Positions 45,432 through 53,099 of a stretch of DNA of 64,000 nucleotides are shown one piece after another. A program made the position numbers and the translations under genes. Each line of letters starts with the position of its first letter. Positions within the stretch are counted from its first letter, which is position 1. Source of the stretch: Mucilaginibacter gossypii (GTDB taxonomy: Bacteria > Bacteroidota > Bacteroidia > Sphingobacteriales > Sphingobacteriaceae); NCBI RefSeq assembly GCF_900100945.1, contig NZ_FNCG01000013.1:1-64000 (forward strand). Direction: 5' to 3'. Below the pieces are notes generated by a model. That model was not told the origin of the DNA and did not search any database. It was given only the letters and a program-made list of their open reading frames with translations.

Positions 45432-45514
45432 ATGTCATTGCGAGGAGGAACGACGAAGCAATCGCATGCTATACAGGGCGGTTATGCCTAGCCACGCTGC
45501 GTTTGCAATGACAT
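45432..45514. repeat. Dispersed palindromic repeat, short copy
   Basis: It begins atgtcattgcgaggaggaac and ends gcaatgacat, with inverted ends. It is a shortened member of the family at 18518, 37669 and 61851. Confidence 0.75.
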
Positions 45515-45598
45515 ATTTTATTAACAGTATTCAAATGGATAAAATAGCTCAAAGCGATAGGATTCTGCAATTCAGATTCAGACAATTTTTCCGTATCT

Positions 45599-47143
45599 AT
45601 GTATATGGTCAAAAATCTACTTAAGTTAGTCTTATTCATTTCGTTAGCTGCGGTAAGCTACTCATCTATGGCCCAACCCTACAAGCCCGCAATGTTTACT
45701 GATCCCGACAGGTTAAAAAAGATCCAGGCTACTTTCCCTGTCATCGATCAGCTTTATAAAAAATATGCTGAAGATAATCACTGGCCGGGATTGGTGTATG
45801 GCATTGTGGTTGATGGTAAACTGGTGCACAGCGGTGGTTTAGGGTATACCGATATTGATGCCAGGATCAAGGCTGATTCATCGTCGGATTTTCGGATCGC
45901 CTCCATGACCAAAAGCCTTACCGCTATGGCTATCCTAAAACTCAGGGATGAGGGCAAGCTAAAACTGGATGATCCGGCTTATATTTATATCCCCGAGATG
46001 AAGAGGTTGAAATATTTGACCAAAGATGCTGTCCCTGTAACCGTAAGGCATCTGCTTACGCATACAGCAGGTTACCCGGAAGATAACCCATGGGGCGACA
46101 GGCAACTTGCAGTTAGCGATGAAGAACTTCTGGCGCTATACAAAAAAGGCATTTCATTTTCCAATAATCCTGGGCAGGGCTATGAGTACAGCAACCTTGG
46201 GTTTGCTACGCTGGGATATATCATCAAAAAAGTATCGGGCAAAACTTACGAGCAATACATCACAGATAATATCCTTAAACCGTTAGGTATGACACATACC
46301 TATTGGGAATATACCAAAGTGCCCAAAGATAAACTGGCGCATGGTTACCGCTGGCTTGATGGTAAATGGGTTGAACAACCTTTGTTGCATGACGGGGCTT
46401 ACGGTGCGATGGGCGGCCTGATCACCACTATTGAGGATTTTAGCAAATACATGGCTGTACATATGGATGCCTGGCCTCCGCGCGATGATGCCGAAGCCCT
46501 GCCTGTAAAACGTAGTTCTATCCGGGAAATGCAGTACCCCTGGGATGTGAATTATTTAACTGTAAATGCCAAAACAACCACGGGCAGACCATGCCCCAAT
46601 GTCAGTGCCTATGCCTACGGTTTACGTTGGGCAAAGGATTGTGATAACCGCGTGTACATTGGTCATACAGGGGGCTTACCGGGTTTCGGCAGTCAGTGGA
46701 ATATCTTGCCGGAGTACGGTGTGGGCGTTGTTTCATTTGCCAACCTGACTTATGCCCGTGCTGGTTATCCCAATAACCAGGCTCTGGATACGTTACTGGC
46801 TCTTTCGGGTATAAAACCACGGCAATTGCCTGCATCAGCCATATTGGAGCAACGTAAAAATGATCTGCTTAAGGCCATCGCTGATTGGAGCAAGGCTAAA
46901 GAAAGCGGCATTTTTGCTGATAACTTTTTTATGGATTATTTCCCCGATAAACTTCAAGCAGCCGCAACTGAAGCTTTTGCAAAAACAGGCAGAATAATAA
47001 GCGCAGGCAATGTGGTGCCCGAAAATCAATTACGTGGCTATTTTATTATCAAATGTGAAACTGGAAATATCAAAGTGAGTTTTACACTTACACCCGAAAA
47101 CCCATCATTGGTACAAGAGTTTCATTTCGACATTGTGCAATAG
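45599..47143 (+). CDS. Secreted serine hydrolase (class C beta-lactamase fold)
   Basis: The protein has a signal peptide (to about residue 26, SSMAQ) and a beta-lactamase/penicillin-binding fold. The nucleophile motif is SMTK (S102, K105). The second motif is YSN (Y197 in YEYSNLGF). The third is HTGG (in YIGHTGGLPGF). The extra C-terminal 130 residues are a separate domain. Such proteins are peptidases or esterases acting on the cell wall or small esters; resistance to beta-lactams is not implied. It is monocistronic. Confidence 0.92.
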   Translation: MYMVKNLLKLVLFISLAAVSYSSMAQPYKPAMFTDPDRLKKIQATFPVIDQLYKKYAEDNHWPGLVYGIVVDGKLVHSGGLGYTDIDARIKADSSSDFRIASMTKSLTAMAILKLRDEGKLKLDDPAYIYIPEMKRLKYLTKDAVPVTVRHLLTHTAGYPEDNPWGDRQLAVSDEELLALYKKGISFSNNPGQGYEYSNLGFATLGYIIKKVSGKTYEQYITDNILKPLGMTHTYWEYTKVPKDKLAHGYRWLDGKWVEQPLLHDGAYGAMGGLITTIEDFSKYMAVHMDAWPPRDDAEALPVKRSSIREMQYPWDVNYLTVNAKTTTGRPCPNVSAYAYGLRWAKDCDNRVYIGHTGGLPGFGSQWNILPEYGVGVVSFANLTYARAGYPNNQALDTLLALSGIKPRQLPASAILEQRKNDLLKAIADWSKAKESGIFADNFFMDYFPDKLQAAATEAFAKTGRIISAGNVVPENQLRGYFIIKCETGNIKVSFTLTPENPSLVQEFHFDIVQ

Positions 47144-47261
47144 CTTGTACTTAATTCGGTCGTTTAAATTTAAGCTCGTTGTAAATGCGGGCGGGTTGCA
47201 TAGTTACACTGGTTTACCAAGTTGCCTTCGGCTTTGAGCATTTTGCTTTAAGCAAAAGCAA

Positions 47262-48575
47262 TCACGTTTTCTGCTTTTTCTTCTTAGCAGCTGGGAACAG
47301 CACATTGTTTAGGATCAGTCTGTAGCCGGGAGAATTGGGGTGTAGTTTCAAATCTGTCGGCGGATCATTTACAGCATGCTGATAATCTTCAGGGTCGTGG
47401 CCGCCGTAAAATGTCCATTGGCCTTTGCCGTATTCGCCGTGAATGTAACGGGCTTCGTTGGCGGTTTTCATTTCGCCCATAATGGTAACGCCGGGTTTGA
47501 GCATGCTTTTGTTGTAGGCCGTGGTTAAGCCCATAAAACCTTTTATTACTTTGTCATGATCCTGCGTAAGCATGCTCGGCACTACATCCCATTTGGCCGA
47601 AAAATCAAACAACGTAAAGAAATCCCGGGTACGATCAACCTGGCGGGTGGTGGTAACGTCGATATTGCTGAAGGAATGCGAAATGGGGTTCATATCCAGC
47701 GTAAAATTCTGAAAGGCGAACGTTTGACTAAAATCGAGTTTGGATTGCGCGTCCTGGTCGGCAGCATCACCGTCGAACATACGTTCGCAGATATCTGTAT
47801 TAGCAGCCGATAGTGCAATGTCAAAAGTATCGGTACCTGAGCACATGGCAAACAGGAAGCCGCCGCCTGCGCAAAAATCTCGGATGTTTTGGGCTACGGC
47901 CAGCTTCATTTTTGATACCTTGCTAAAGCCCAGTTTATGGGCCATGGTCTCCTGGATTTTGATATCATCGGTATACCATTGCGCGTAACGGAAGGCGCCA
48001 TAAAACTTGCTGTATTGCCCTGTAAAATCCTCGTGGTGCAGGTGCAGCCAATCATACTTAGGCAGTTCGCCGTGGATCACCTCTTCATCGTAAACTACGT
48101 CGTACGGAATTTCGGCATATTTTAAAACCAGGGTAACTGCATCATCCCAGGGCAGCTTGTTTTTGGGGGAGTAAACCGCCATGCGGGGGGCTTTCTCCAG
48201 TTTAACCAGGTCCATATTTACCGATGGATCGCTTACTTCGGTAATAATTTCGTTTGCTTTGGCGTCGGCAATAACTTCGTAGCTCACCCCGCGGATCTTG
48301 CACTCTTCCTCAACTTTTTGGCCGTACTTCATCATGAAACTGCCACCACGATAGTTGAGCAGCCAGTCGACTTCTTCGCCGTTTTTGAGCACCCAGAAAG
48401 CTATCCCGTACGATTTGAGATGGTCCTTTTGCTCATCATCCATAGGAATTAATATAGATGCAGCCCTCGACGTAAAAGGTAAAAGGTAAAAGGCGAAAGG
48501 TAAAAGGAACTTTAGCTTTATAAGTAAAAGACGAAATGTAAGAGGTGAAAAGTTATTGCCTGATGAATTATTCAC
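47262..48575 (-). CDS. Secreted Bacteroidota-specific protein, often called asparagine synthetase B
   Basis: The mature part begins ASILIPMDDEQKDHLKSYGI, a block I recall from Bacteroidota proteins annotated as asparagine synthetase B. The 437-residue sequence lacks both the N-terminal nucleophile Cys and the ATP-binding PP-loop of that enzyme, so the name is doubtful. A CAGGGFLFAMCSGTDTF stretch resembles a glutamine-amidotransferase-like fold. The predicted signal sequence (residues 14-38) is encoded by a simple repeat. The start is uncertain; the ATG at 48573-48575 gives the signal, while the ATG at 48441-48443 lacks it. Confidence 0.75.
   Translation of the reverse strand: MNNSSGNNFSPLTFRLLLIKLKFLLPFAFYLLPFTSRAASILIPMDDEQKDHLKSYGIAFWVLKNGEEVDWLLNYRGGSFMMKYGQKVEEECKIRGVSYEVIADAKANEIITEVSDPSVNMDLVKLEKAPRMAVYSPKNKLPWDDAVTLVLKYAEIPYDVVYDEEVIHGELPKYDWLHLHHEDFTGQYSKFYGAFRYAQWYTDDIKIQETMAHKLGFSKVSKMKLAVAQNIRDFCAGGGFLFAMCSGTDTFDIALSAANTDICERMFDGDAADQDAQSKLDFSQTFAFQNFTLDMNPISHSFSNIDVTTTRQVDRTRDFFTLFDFSAKWDVVPSMLTQDHDKVIKGFMGLTTAYNKSMLKPGVTIMGEMKTANEARYIHGEYGKGQWTFYGGHDPEDYQHAVNDPPTDLKLHPNSPGYRLILNNVLFPAAKKKKQKT
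48475..48552. repeat. Simple repeat of the AAAGGT type inside a coding start
   Basis: Units of gtaaaaggtaaaaggcgaaa repeat here, with decayed units to 48552. The same type occurs at 49236-49275. Read on the minus strand, it encodes the hydrophobic stretch FLLPFAFYLLPF of the 47262-48575 protein. Confidence 0.7.
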
Positions 48576-48718
48576 GATCCTTGTTGATTTGTTTACTGCC
48601 GGGTTATCAAATGTAACGAATAAAGGGCTAATGTATTTTAACCATTTTTAACACATAAGGGCTTCTGGCTTTATGCATGTTGTTTTAATTTTATGGCGTT
48701 GTTAAATCCGGTCCTTAA

Positions 48719-49222
48719 ATGAGTTTATCTGTTACTATCAGAAATATTTTCCTTGTCGGTATTTTATCAATATCCTGTTTGGCCGCGTACGCGCAGAATG
48801 GAAGTAAGGGTATGCGCCTCAATCGTAATGTGTTGATTAAAAAGCTTACAGAAGCCGATAGTAGTCTTGTTTTTAAGCAGGACACAGATATCAGCCTGCT
48901 ACCAAATTTTGTCGCAACAGATGCCAATGGAAGCCGGGCCCAACTAATTGGCAAGCCCGATGAGCTGGCAATAGTTAAGTGGACTTACGTTTTTACGGCC
49001 GACGAAAAAGTGAACCTTGCCGAACTGCAAAAACTGGCCTGGTTTGCTAATACTTTAGGTGATCAGGAAGGACTCGACTGGTTTTTTGCCCAATTGGCCG
49101 AATTGGGTAAAGATTATAAAAAGCCGCTTTTGGAAATTAAAATGTTTGATTCAAAAAGCAAAGGCGAGATTAGTTATTCGCCAAAAGAAAAAGTACTTAC
49201 CATGACTTTTACACCCTGGTAA
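48719..49222 (+). CDS. Secreted 167-aa protein, unknown
   Basis: The signal peptide (residues 1-25, ending AAYAQ) predicts export. The mature part has two halves: a strand-rich first half (SLLPNFVATDANGSRAQLIG) and a helical second half (LAELQKLAWFANTLGDQEGLDWFF is a long helix, split in two blocks). I recognise no family. It is not close to a gene on the same strand; the cyclophilin starts 93 bp later with its own -7 box. Confidence 0.7.
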   Translation: MSLSVTIRNIFLVGILSISCLAAYAQNGSKGMRLNRNVLIKKLTEADSSLVFKQDTDISLLPNFVATDANGSRAQLIGKPDELAIVKWTYVFTADEKVNLAELQKLAWFANTLGDQEGLDWFFAQLAELGKDYKKPLLEIKMFDSKSKGEISYSPKEKVLTMTFTPW

Positions 49223-49280
49223 CCAATAAATATTGCAAACCTTTCGCTTTTTACCTTTCGCCTTTAACCTTCTATTTTAT

Positions 49281-49288
49281 TACCTTTG
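49281..49288 (+). promoter_or_regulatory. -7 box for the cyclophilin gene
   Basis: TACCTTTG matches TAnnTTTG and lies 26 bp before the ATG at 49315. Upstream lies an aaaggt-type simple repeat. Confidence 0.6.
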
Positions 49289-49314
49289 CCAACTGTTTTC
49301 AAAAAAACAAAAAC

Positions 49315-49752
49315 ATGAGCAAAGCAATAATCAAAACCGAAAAAGGCGACATGACCGTAGAGTTTTACGATCAGGATGCCCCTAATACCGTTGCTAACTT
49401 TAAAAAATTAGCAAAATCAAACTTTTATGATAACGTGATATTTCACCGTGTTATCCCTAATTTTATGATTCAGGGCGGCGATCCAACCGGTACCGGTGCT
49501 GGTGGCCCAGGCTACAAAATTGATTGCGAGCTTACCGGCAACAACCAATACCATGACCGTGGTGTGCTTTCAATGGCACATGCAGGCCGCAACACTGGTG
49601 GCTCACAGTTTTTCATTTGCCACAACCGCACAAACACTGCCCACCTTGACCGTAACCACACCGTTTTTGGTAAAGTGATTGAAAATGTTGACGTTGTTGA
49701 CGCTATTCGCCAGGGAGATAAAATTTTAGGAATCGAAGTTATTGAAGATTAA
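49315..49752 (+). CDS. Peptidyl-prolyl cis-trans isomerase (cyclophilin)
   Basis: The protein speeds proline isomerisation during folding. It is a single cyclophilin domain of 145 residues without a signal peptide, hence cytoplasmic. Family segments are FHRVIPNFMIQGGDPTGTG, SMAHAGRNTGGSQFFICHN and LDRNHTVFGKVIENVDVV. Active-site residues F46/R48-like (HRV), Q57-like (MIQGGD) and F103-like (SQFFI) are present. It may be read together with the DUF5606 gene, though a 13-bp hairpin lies in between. Confidence 0.95.
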   Translation: MSKAIIKTEKGDMTVEFYDQDAPNTVANFKKLAKSNFYDNVIFHRVIPNFMIQGGDPTGTGAGGPGYKIDCELTGNNQYHDRGVLSMAHAGRNTGGSQFFICHNRTNTAHLDRNHTVFGKVIENVDVVDAIRQGDKILGIEVIED

Positions 49753-49769
49753 GTGAGTAGTTGATGAGG

Positions 49770-49805
49770 TGAGTAGTTTATTGGTTAAACATAATAAACT
49801 ACTCA
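49770..49805 (+). other. 13-bp stem-loop between cyclophilin and DUF5606 genes
   Basis: Arms tgagtagtttatt (49770-49782) and its exact complement (49793-49805) enclose a 10-nt loop. There is no T-run, so it is more likely a processing or translation-related hairpin than a terminator. Confidence 0.6.
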
Positions 49806-49830
49806 TCCAATCAGCCCCAACAAAAAATAT

Positions 49831-50337
49831 ATGAATTTACAGGGAATTGTATCGGTATCAGGAAAACCGGGTTTATGGAAAGCTTTGGCACAAAACAAAA
49901 CCGGCTATGTGCTGGAAAGTTTAGATGCACAGAAAACAAAGCTGATAGCCAACCTTTCTACAGCCAAATTAGCTGCTTTAAGTGAGATCACCATTTTTGG
50001 TGTTGAGGATGATATCAGGTTAACTGATGTGCTTGAGCGCATGAAAACAGCATCAAACATACCTGATGTTAAAGCCGATGGAAAAGCATTGCGTACCTTC
50101 TTTTATGAAGTAGCGCCTGATCATGACGAAGAGAAAGTTTACTCATCGGATATTAAAAAGGTAATAGCCTGGTTCCAGATATTAAAGCCGCTTCCAATTT
50201 TTGAAGAGGCCGATCCAACCCAAGCACCTGCCCCGGTTGCAGAAGAACCCGTTGCCGAAGCTGTAACAGCTGAACCGGAAGCTGAACCAGCAGCTCCAAA
50301 AGCAAAAGCTAAAAAAGCCACAAAAAAAGCCGAATAA
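49831..50337 (+). CDS. DUF5606 family protein
   Basis: This 168-residue protein begins MNLQGIVSVSGKPGLWKAL, the hallmark of DUF5606, a conserved Bacteroidota family of unknown role. The first 70 residues look like a small beta barrel, the next 55 are helical (ALRTFFYEVAPDHDEEKVY). The tail is rich in Ala, Pro, Glu and Lys and is probably disordered. The end of the coding region (KKATKKAE) is also the left arm of the terminator. Confidence 0.9.
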   Translation: MNLQGIVSVSGKPGLWKALAQNKTGYVLESLDAQKTKLIANLSTAKLAALSEITIFGVEDDIRLTDVLERMKTASNIPDVKADGKALRTFFYEVAPDHDEEKVYSSDIKKVIAWFQILKPLPIFEEADPTQAPAPVAEEPVAEAVTAEPEAEPAAPKAKAKKATKKAE

Positions 50338-50349
50338 TCGGCTTTTTTT
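50322..50349 (+). terminator. Terminator overlapping the DUF5606 stop codon
   Basis: The stem aaaaaaagccga / tcggctttttt includes the last codons and the TAA. It may also work for the convergent 50365-50637 gene because both sides have A/T runs. Confidence 0.85.
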
Positions 50350-50364
50350 AGTTTAAGATATATT

Positions 50365-50637
50365 TTACTTCTTAGCTAAATAATTAGGATTGGGGATAAA
50401 ATCTCCTTCAATTATTCCACTTGAATCCACTTTCCAGGCGCCTTTGATAGCTTGCGGCGGCACGTTTACATCATGCTCAAATGTGGCGTCTATTTCATAC
50501 ACCCAACCGTTAGCATGATTCAATGCTTCTTTTATTGCGCCGGGTGCTGGCCTTCTTTTTAAAAGTGGTGTTTCCTCCGGAGTAATAATGTCGGCGCAGA
50601 CTTGTTTCGCGGTAAATAGGTTTTTGAAATTAAACAT
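50365..50637 (-). CDS. Small protein coupled to the Dabb gene (90 aa), unknown
   Basis: The ATG at 50635-50637 overlaps the end of the Dabb gene by 8 bases, so translation is probably coupled. The protein starts MFNFKNLFTAKQVCADIITP and has no signal peptide or membrane segment. It contains an acidic stretch (EIDATFEHDVNVP) and ends NPNYLAKK. I do not recognise it. Confidence 0.6.
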   Translation of the reverse strand: MFNFKNLFTAKQVCADIITPEETPLLKRRPAPGAIKEALNHANGWVYEIDATFEHDVNVPPQAIKGAWKVDSSGIIEGDFIPNPNYLAKK

Positions 50638-51037
50638 CCATCGCATCATAAACAATAACCTTTTCCCAAAGGTGGCTGCAGTTTTTAATAAACTCCAGGT
50701 GGATAGGGTGAGTTTGATAGGTTGCCTGTCCGGCCAGGTCGCTGAAAAACATCAGCTCGGATACCGCCCAGGAGTTATCTACTACGTCGCGTTTTTCGGT
50801 ACTGGCCACAATACCTACACGAAGTTTGCGCACGGTTTCAATTTTGGCAAGGGTTTTAACACCCGCTACCAGTTTATCGCGATCTTCTGTTGATCCCGGG
50901 TTTTTAAGCCAGAAAAATACGTGGTGTACTATTGGCCATTCTTCTTTTTGCTCTTTCAGCGATATTGCCGATGCTGTAACTGTACCTGCAGCCAGTGCCG
51001 CTGTTGTGGTAATGAATTTTCTTCGGGTTGATTTCAT
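50630..51037 (-). CDS. Tat-exported Dabb (stress A/B barrel) protein
   Basis: The N-terminus STRRKFITTTAALAAG is a twin-arginine signal followed by a hydrophobic core. The mature part is one Dabb domain: IVHHVFFWLKNPGS, then KLRVGIVASTEKRDVVDNSW and DLAGQATYQTHPIHLEFIK. Dabb proteins form dimeric ferredoxin-like barrels; their substrate or ligand is usually unknown. It is the first gene of a coupled pair with the 90-residue protein at 50365. Confidence 0.88.
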   Translation of the reverse strand: MKSTRRKFITTTAALAAGTVTASAISLKEQKEEWPIVHHVFFWLKNPGSTEDRDKLVAGVKTLAKIETVRKLRVGIVASTEKRDVVDNSWAVSELMFFSDLAGQATYQTHPIHLEFIKNCSHLWEKVIVYDAMDV

Positions 51038-51101
51038 GACAGGTTAAATAATCGCTTTCAAGGTAGTAAGAATTATTTAAAACGTTTATAAGTTGTTTCA
51101 A

Positions 51102-51383
51102 TCAAAACACATCCAAAACATAAAGCAGCGCAATAATAGGCAGCACATTTAAAAATATTACAAGCCCGATGTTCTGATCCTGCACATCTCTTTGCGCATA
51201 ACGGGACAGGAATATGATAAAAACCACATAATAAATAAGCGGAAAAACGAATATTACGGAAAGCAGCAGCCCAGCAGAACCCATAAGCTGGCCCCAGCCC
51301 AATATAATTGGCCATATTACCATCCCGACGATTTCAAGAAAGGTGATAACGGATAGTATTTTTAAGGTTTGGGCTTTGCTCAT
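51102..51383 (-). CDS. Small integral membrane protein (93 aa)
   Basis: Three hydrophobic segments are visible (about residues 8-28, 33-60 and 72-92), separated by a basic loop (SRYAQRDVQDQN). I recognise no family. It lies 65 bp downstream of the CDF exporter gene's end on the same strand, so read-through from that gene is possible. Confidence 0.65.
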   Translation of the reverse strand: MSKAQTLKILSVITFLEIVGMVIWPIILGWGQLMGSAGLLLSVIFVFPLIYYVVFIIFLSRYAQRDVQDQNIGLVIFLNVLPIIALLYVLDVF

Positions 51384-51448
51384 TTTAAGGTAATTGTTTA
51401 CCTTAAAAATAAGAAAATGAGGAATTTTATGAAATAGGAAAAACTAAC

Positions 51449-52387
51449 CTACAAACACTCCGGCTGCTTACACCCTTCTTCCGAAAATTCGGGTTCAAAA
51501 GTACTGTGGCTGATATCCAGATGTTCCAAACGGTGACGAAGGTCATGCTTGATATTATCAAAATCGGCCATGGCTTCAGGCTTGATGACCAGGTGGGCAG
51601 TAAGTGCGTTTTCGGTGGTGCTGAGCGCCCAAACGTGCATGTGGTGAACATCAACCACCCCTTTGGCTTTTTTAAGTTCGGCTTTGATCTTATCAAGGTC
51701 CATTTCGGCAGGCACGCCGTCCATTTCCAAACGCAGGCTGGCTGTAAGCAGGCTCCAGGTGCCGCGTAATATCACAAAACCTATTATCAGGCTCACTGCG
51801 CTGTCAATCCAGTATAGTTTGGTAAAGTATATGACAATACCAGATATCACCACACCAAAGGATACTATGGCATCAACAGCCATGTGCAGGTAAGCGCCTT
51901 TAATATTGAGGTCGGTATCTTTATCTTTAACAAACAGCCAGGCTGTAAAAGCGTTAATGCCAATGCCTATAAAAGCAACCCAGGCCATGGTGCCGCCCGA
52001 TACTGTTTCGGGGTTCATGAAGCGCGTAACCGCTTCATAAATAATAAAACCAACGGCTGCAAATAATATTACCGCGTTAAAAAAAGATACGATGATAGTC
52101 GACCGCTTATAGCCGTAGGTATACTTACTGTTAGCGCTTACTTTGGTGAGTTTAAAAGCAAGCAAGGCTAACGCGAGCGAGGCCACATCGCTCAGGTTAT
52201 GGCCGGCGTCGGTTAACAGGGACAAAGAGTGGGTAACAAAACCTGTGATAGCCTCAACCACTACAAACACCGAGTTAAGCACTATGCCCCAAATAAAAGC
52301 CGAATTTAAATGATCAAGCTTAGGGGCATGGTCATGATGATGGTGCCCGTGCGAATGTGAGTGTGAATGATCGTGACCTGCTGACAT
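51449..52387 (-). CDS. Cation diffusion facilitator (Zn2+/metal exporter)
   Basis: This 312-residue inner-membrane protein exports Zn2+, Co2+ or similar metals in exchange for H+. A His-rich N-terminus (residues 4-24, repeated HSHSHGHHHH type) probably binds metal. Six membrane helices follow. Metal-site residues are seen in SLLTDAGHNLSDV (helix 2 HxxxD) and YLHMAVDAIVSFG (helix 5). The C-terminal cytoplasmic domain (about 210-300) contains VVDVHHMHVWALS. It fits the CzcD/ZitB group. Confidence 0.94.
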   Translation of the reverse strand: MSAGHDHSHSHSHGHHHHDHAPKLDHLNSAFIWGIVLNSVFVVVEAITGFVTHSLSLLTDAGHNLSDVASLALALLAFKLTKVSANSKYTYGYKRSTIIVSFFNAVILFAAVGFIIYEAVTRFMNPETVSGGTMAWVAFIGIGINAFTAWLFVKDKDTDLNIKGAYLHMAVDAIVSFGVVISGIVIYFTKLYWIDSAVSLIIGFVILRGTWSLLTASLRLEMDGVPAEMDLDKIKAELKKAKGVVDVHHMHVWALSTTENALTAHLVIKPEAMADFDNIKHDLRHRLEHLDISHSTFEPEFSEEGCKQPECL

Positions 52388-52474
52388 TTAGCAAAGGTAG
52401 GGGAAAATGTGCAGATGTGCAGATTATGGATGTGCAGATTCATGTGTTGTTCATTTTTGAACCTTGATTAACTT

Positions 52475-52542
52475 GATTTTAGGATTTCATGAATTGGGCT
52501 ATGAATATAAATTATCAGGCCAATTCATGAAATCCTAAAATC
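52475..52542. repeat. 23-bp perfect inverted repeat
   Basis: Arms at 52475-52497 and 52520-52542 (core ggatttcatgaattgg and its complement) enclose 22 nt. Flanking tgaacc and ggttca words give a further outer pair. It lies between the exporter and rlmH, both on the minus strand. Confidence 0.8.
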
Positions 52543-52562
52543 CTATAAATCATGGTTCAGTC

Positions 52563-53036
52563 CTACTCATGATGATAAGGCTCACCCTTCATAATGGTAT
52601 AAGCCCTGTACAGTTGCTCCACAAAAAACAGGCGTACCATCTGGTGTGAAAATGTCATGCGCGAAAGAGAGATCTTGTCGTTAGCCCGCTGGTAAACGGA
52701 GGTATCAAAGCCATAAGGCCCGCCGATGATGAATATTAAATTGGCAGATGTGGTAACTTCTTTTTTATTGATATAAGCCGCAAACTGGGTTGAGGTAAAT
52801 TCAGAACCTTTCTCATCCATCAGGATCACAAAATCAAGCGGGGTGATTTTCTTGAGGATCAACTCGGCCTCTTTAGCCTTTTGCTGCTCAGGGCTCAGGG
52901 CTTTGGTGTTCTTAAGCTCGGGGATTTCTACAAGCTCCAGTTTGGTGTAATGTTTTAGCCGTTTTACATATTTATCAATGCCTTCCTTTAAATAGGCATC
53001 CTCTGTTTTTCCAACGGTAAGGAACGTGATCTTCAT
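52563..53036 (-). CDS. rlmH: 23S rRNA (pseudouridine-1915-N3)-methyltransferase
   Basis: The enzyme methylates pseudouridine 1915 in helix 69 of 23S rRNA using S-adenosylmethionine. It is 157 residues, the normal length, and folds as a SPOUT knot. The knot region shows FIIGGPYGFD and LSLSRMTFSHQMVRL-like sequence (here ISLSRMTFSHQMVRLFFVEQ), ending GEPYHHE, a typical terminus. I chose the ATG at 53034-53036; a longer frame adds 32 residues not found in the family. It faces the divergent MutS-like gene. Confidence 0.96.
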   Translation of the reverse strand: MKITFLTVGKTEDAYLKEGIDKYVKRLKHYTKLELVEIPELKNTKALSPEQQKAKEAELILKKITPLDFVILMDEKGSEFTSTQFAAYINKKEVTTSANLIFIIGGPYGFDTSVYQRANDKISLSRMTFSHQMVRLFFVEQLYRAYTIMKGEPYHHE

Positions 53037-53099
53037 ATCTGAAACAAATAAACGTTTATTTAAAATATATGTGTTTATTTTGGTTGAATTTATCTGCAC

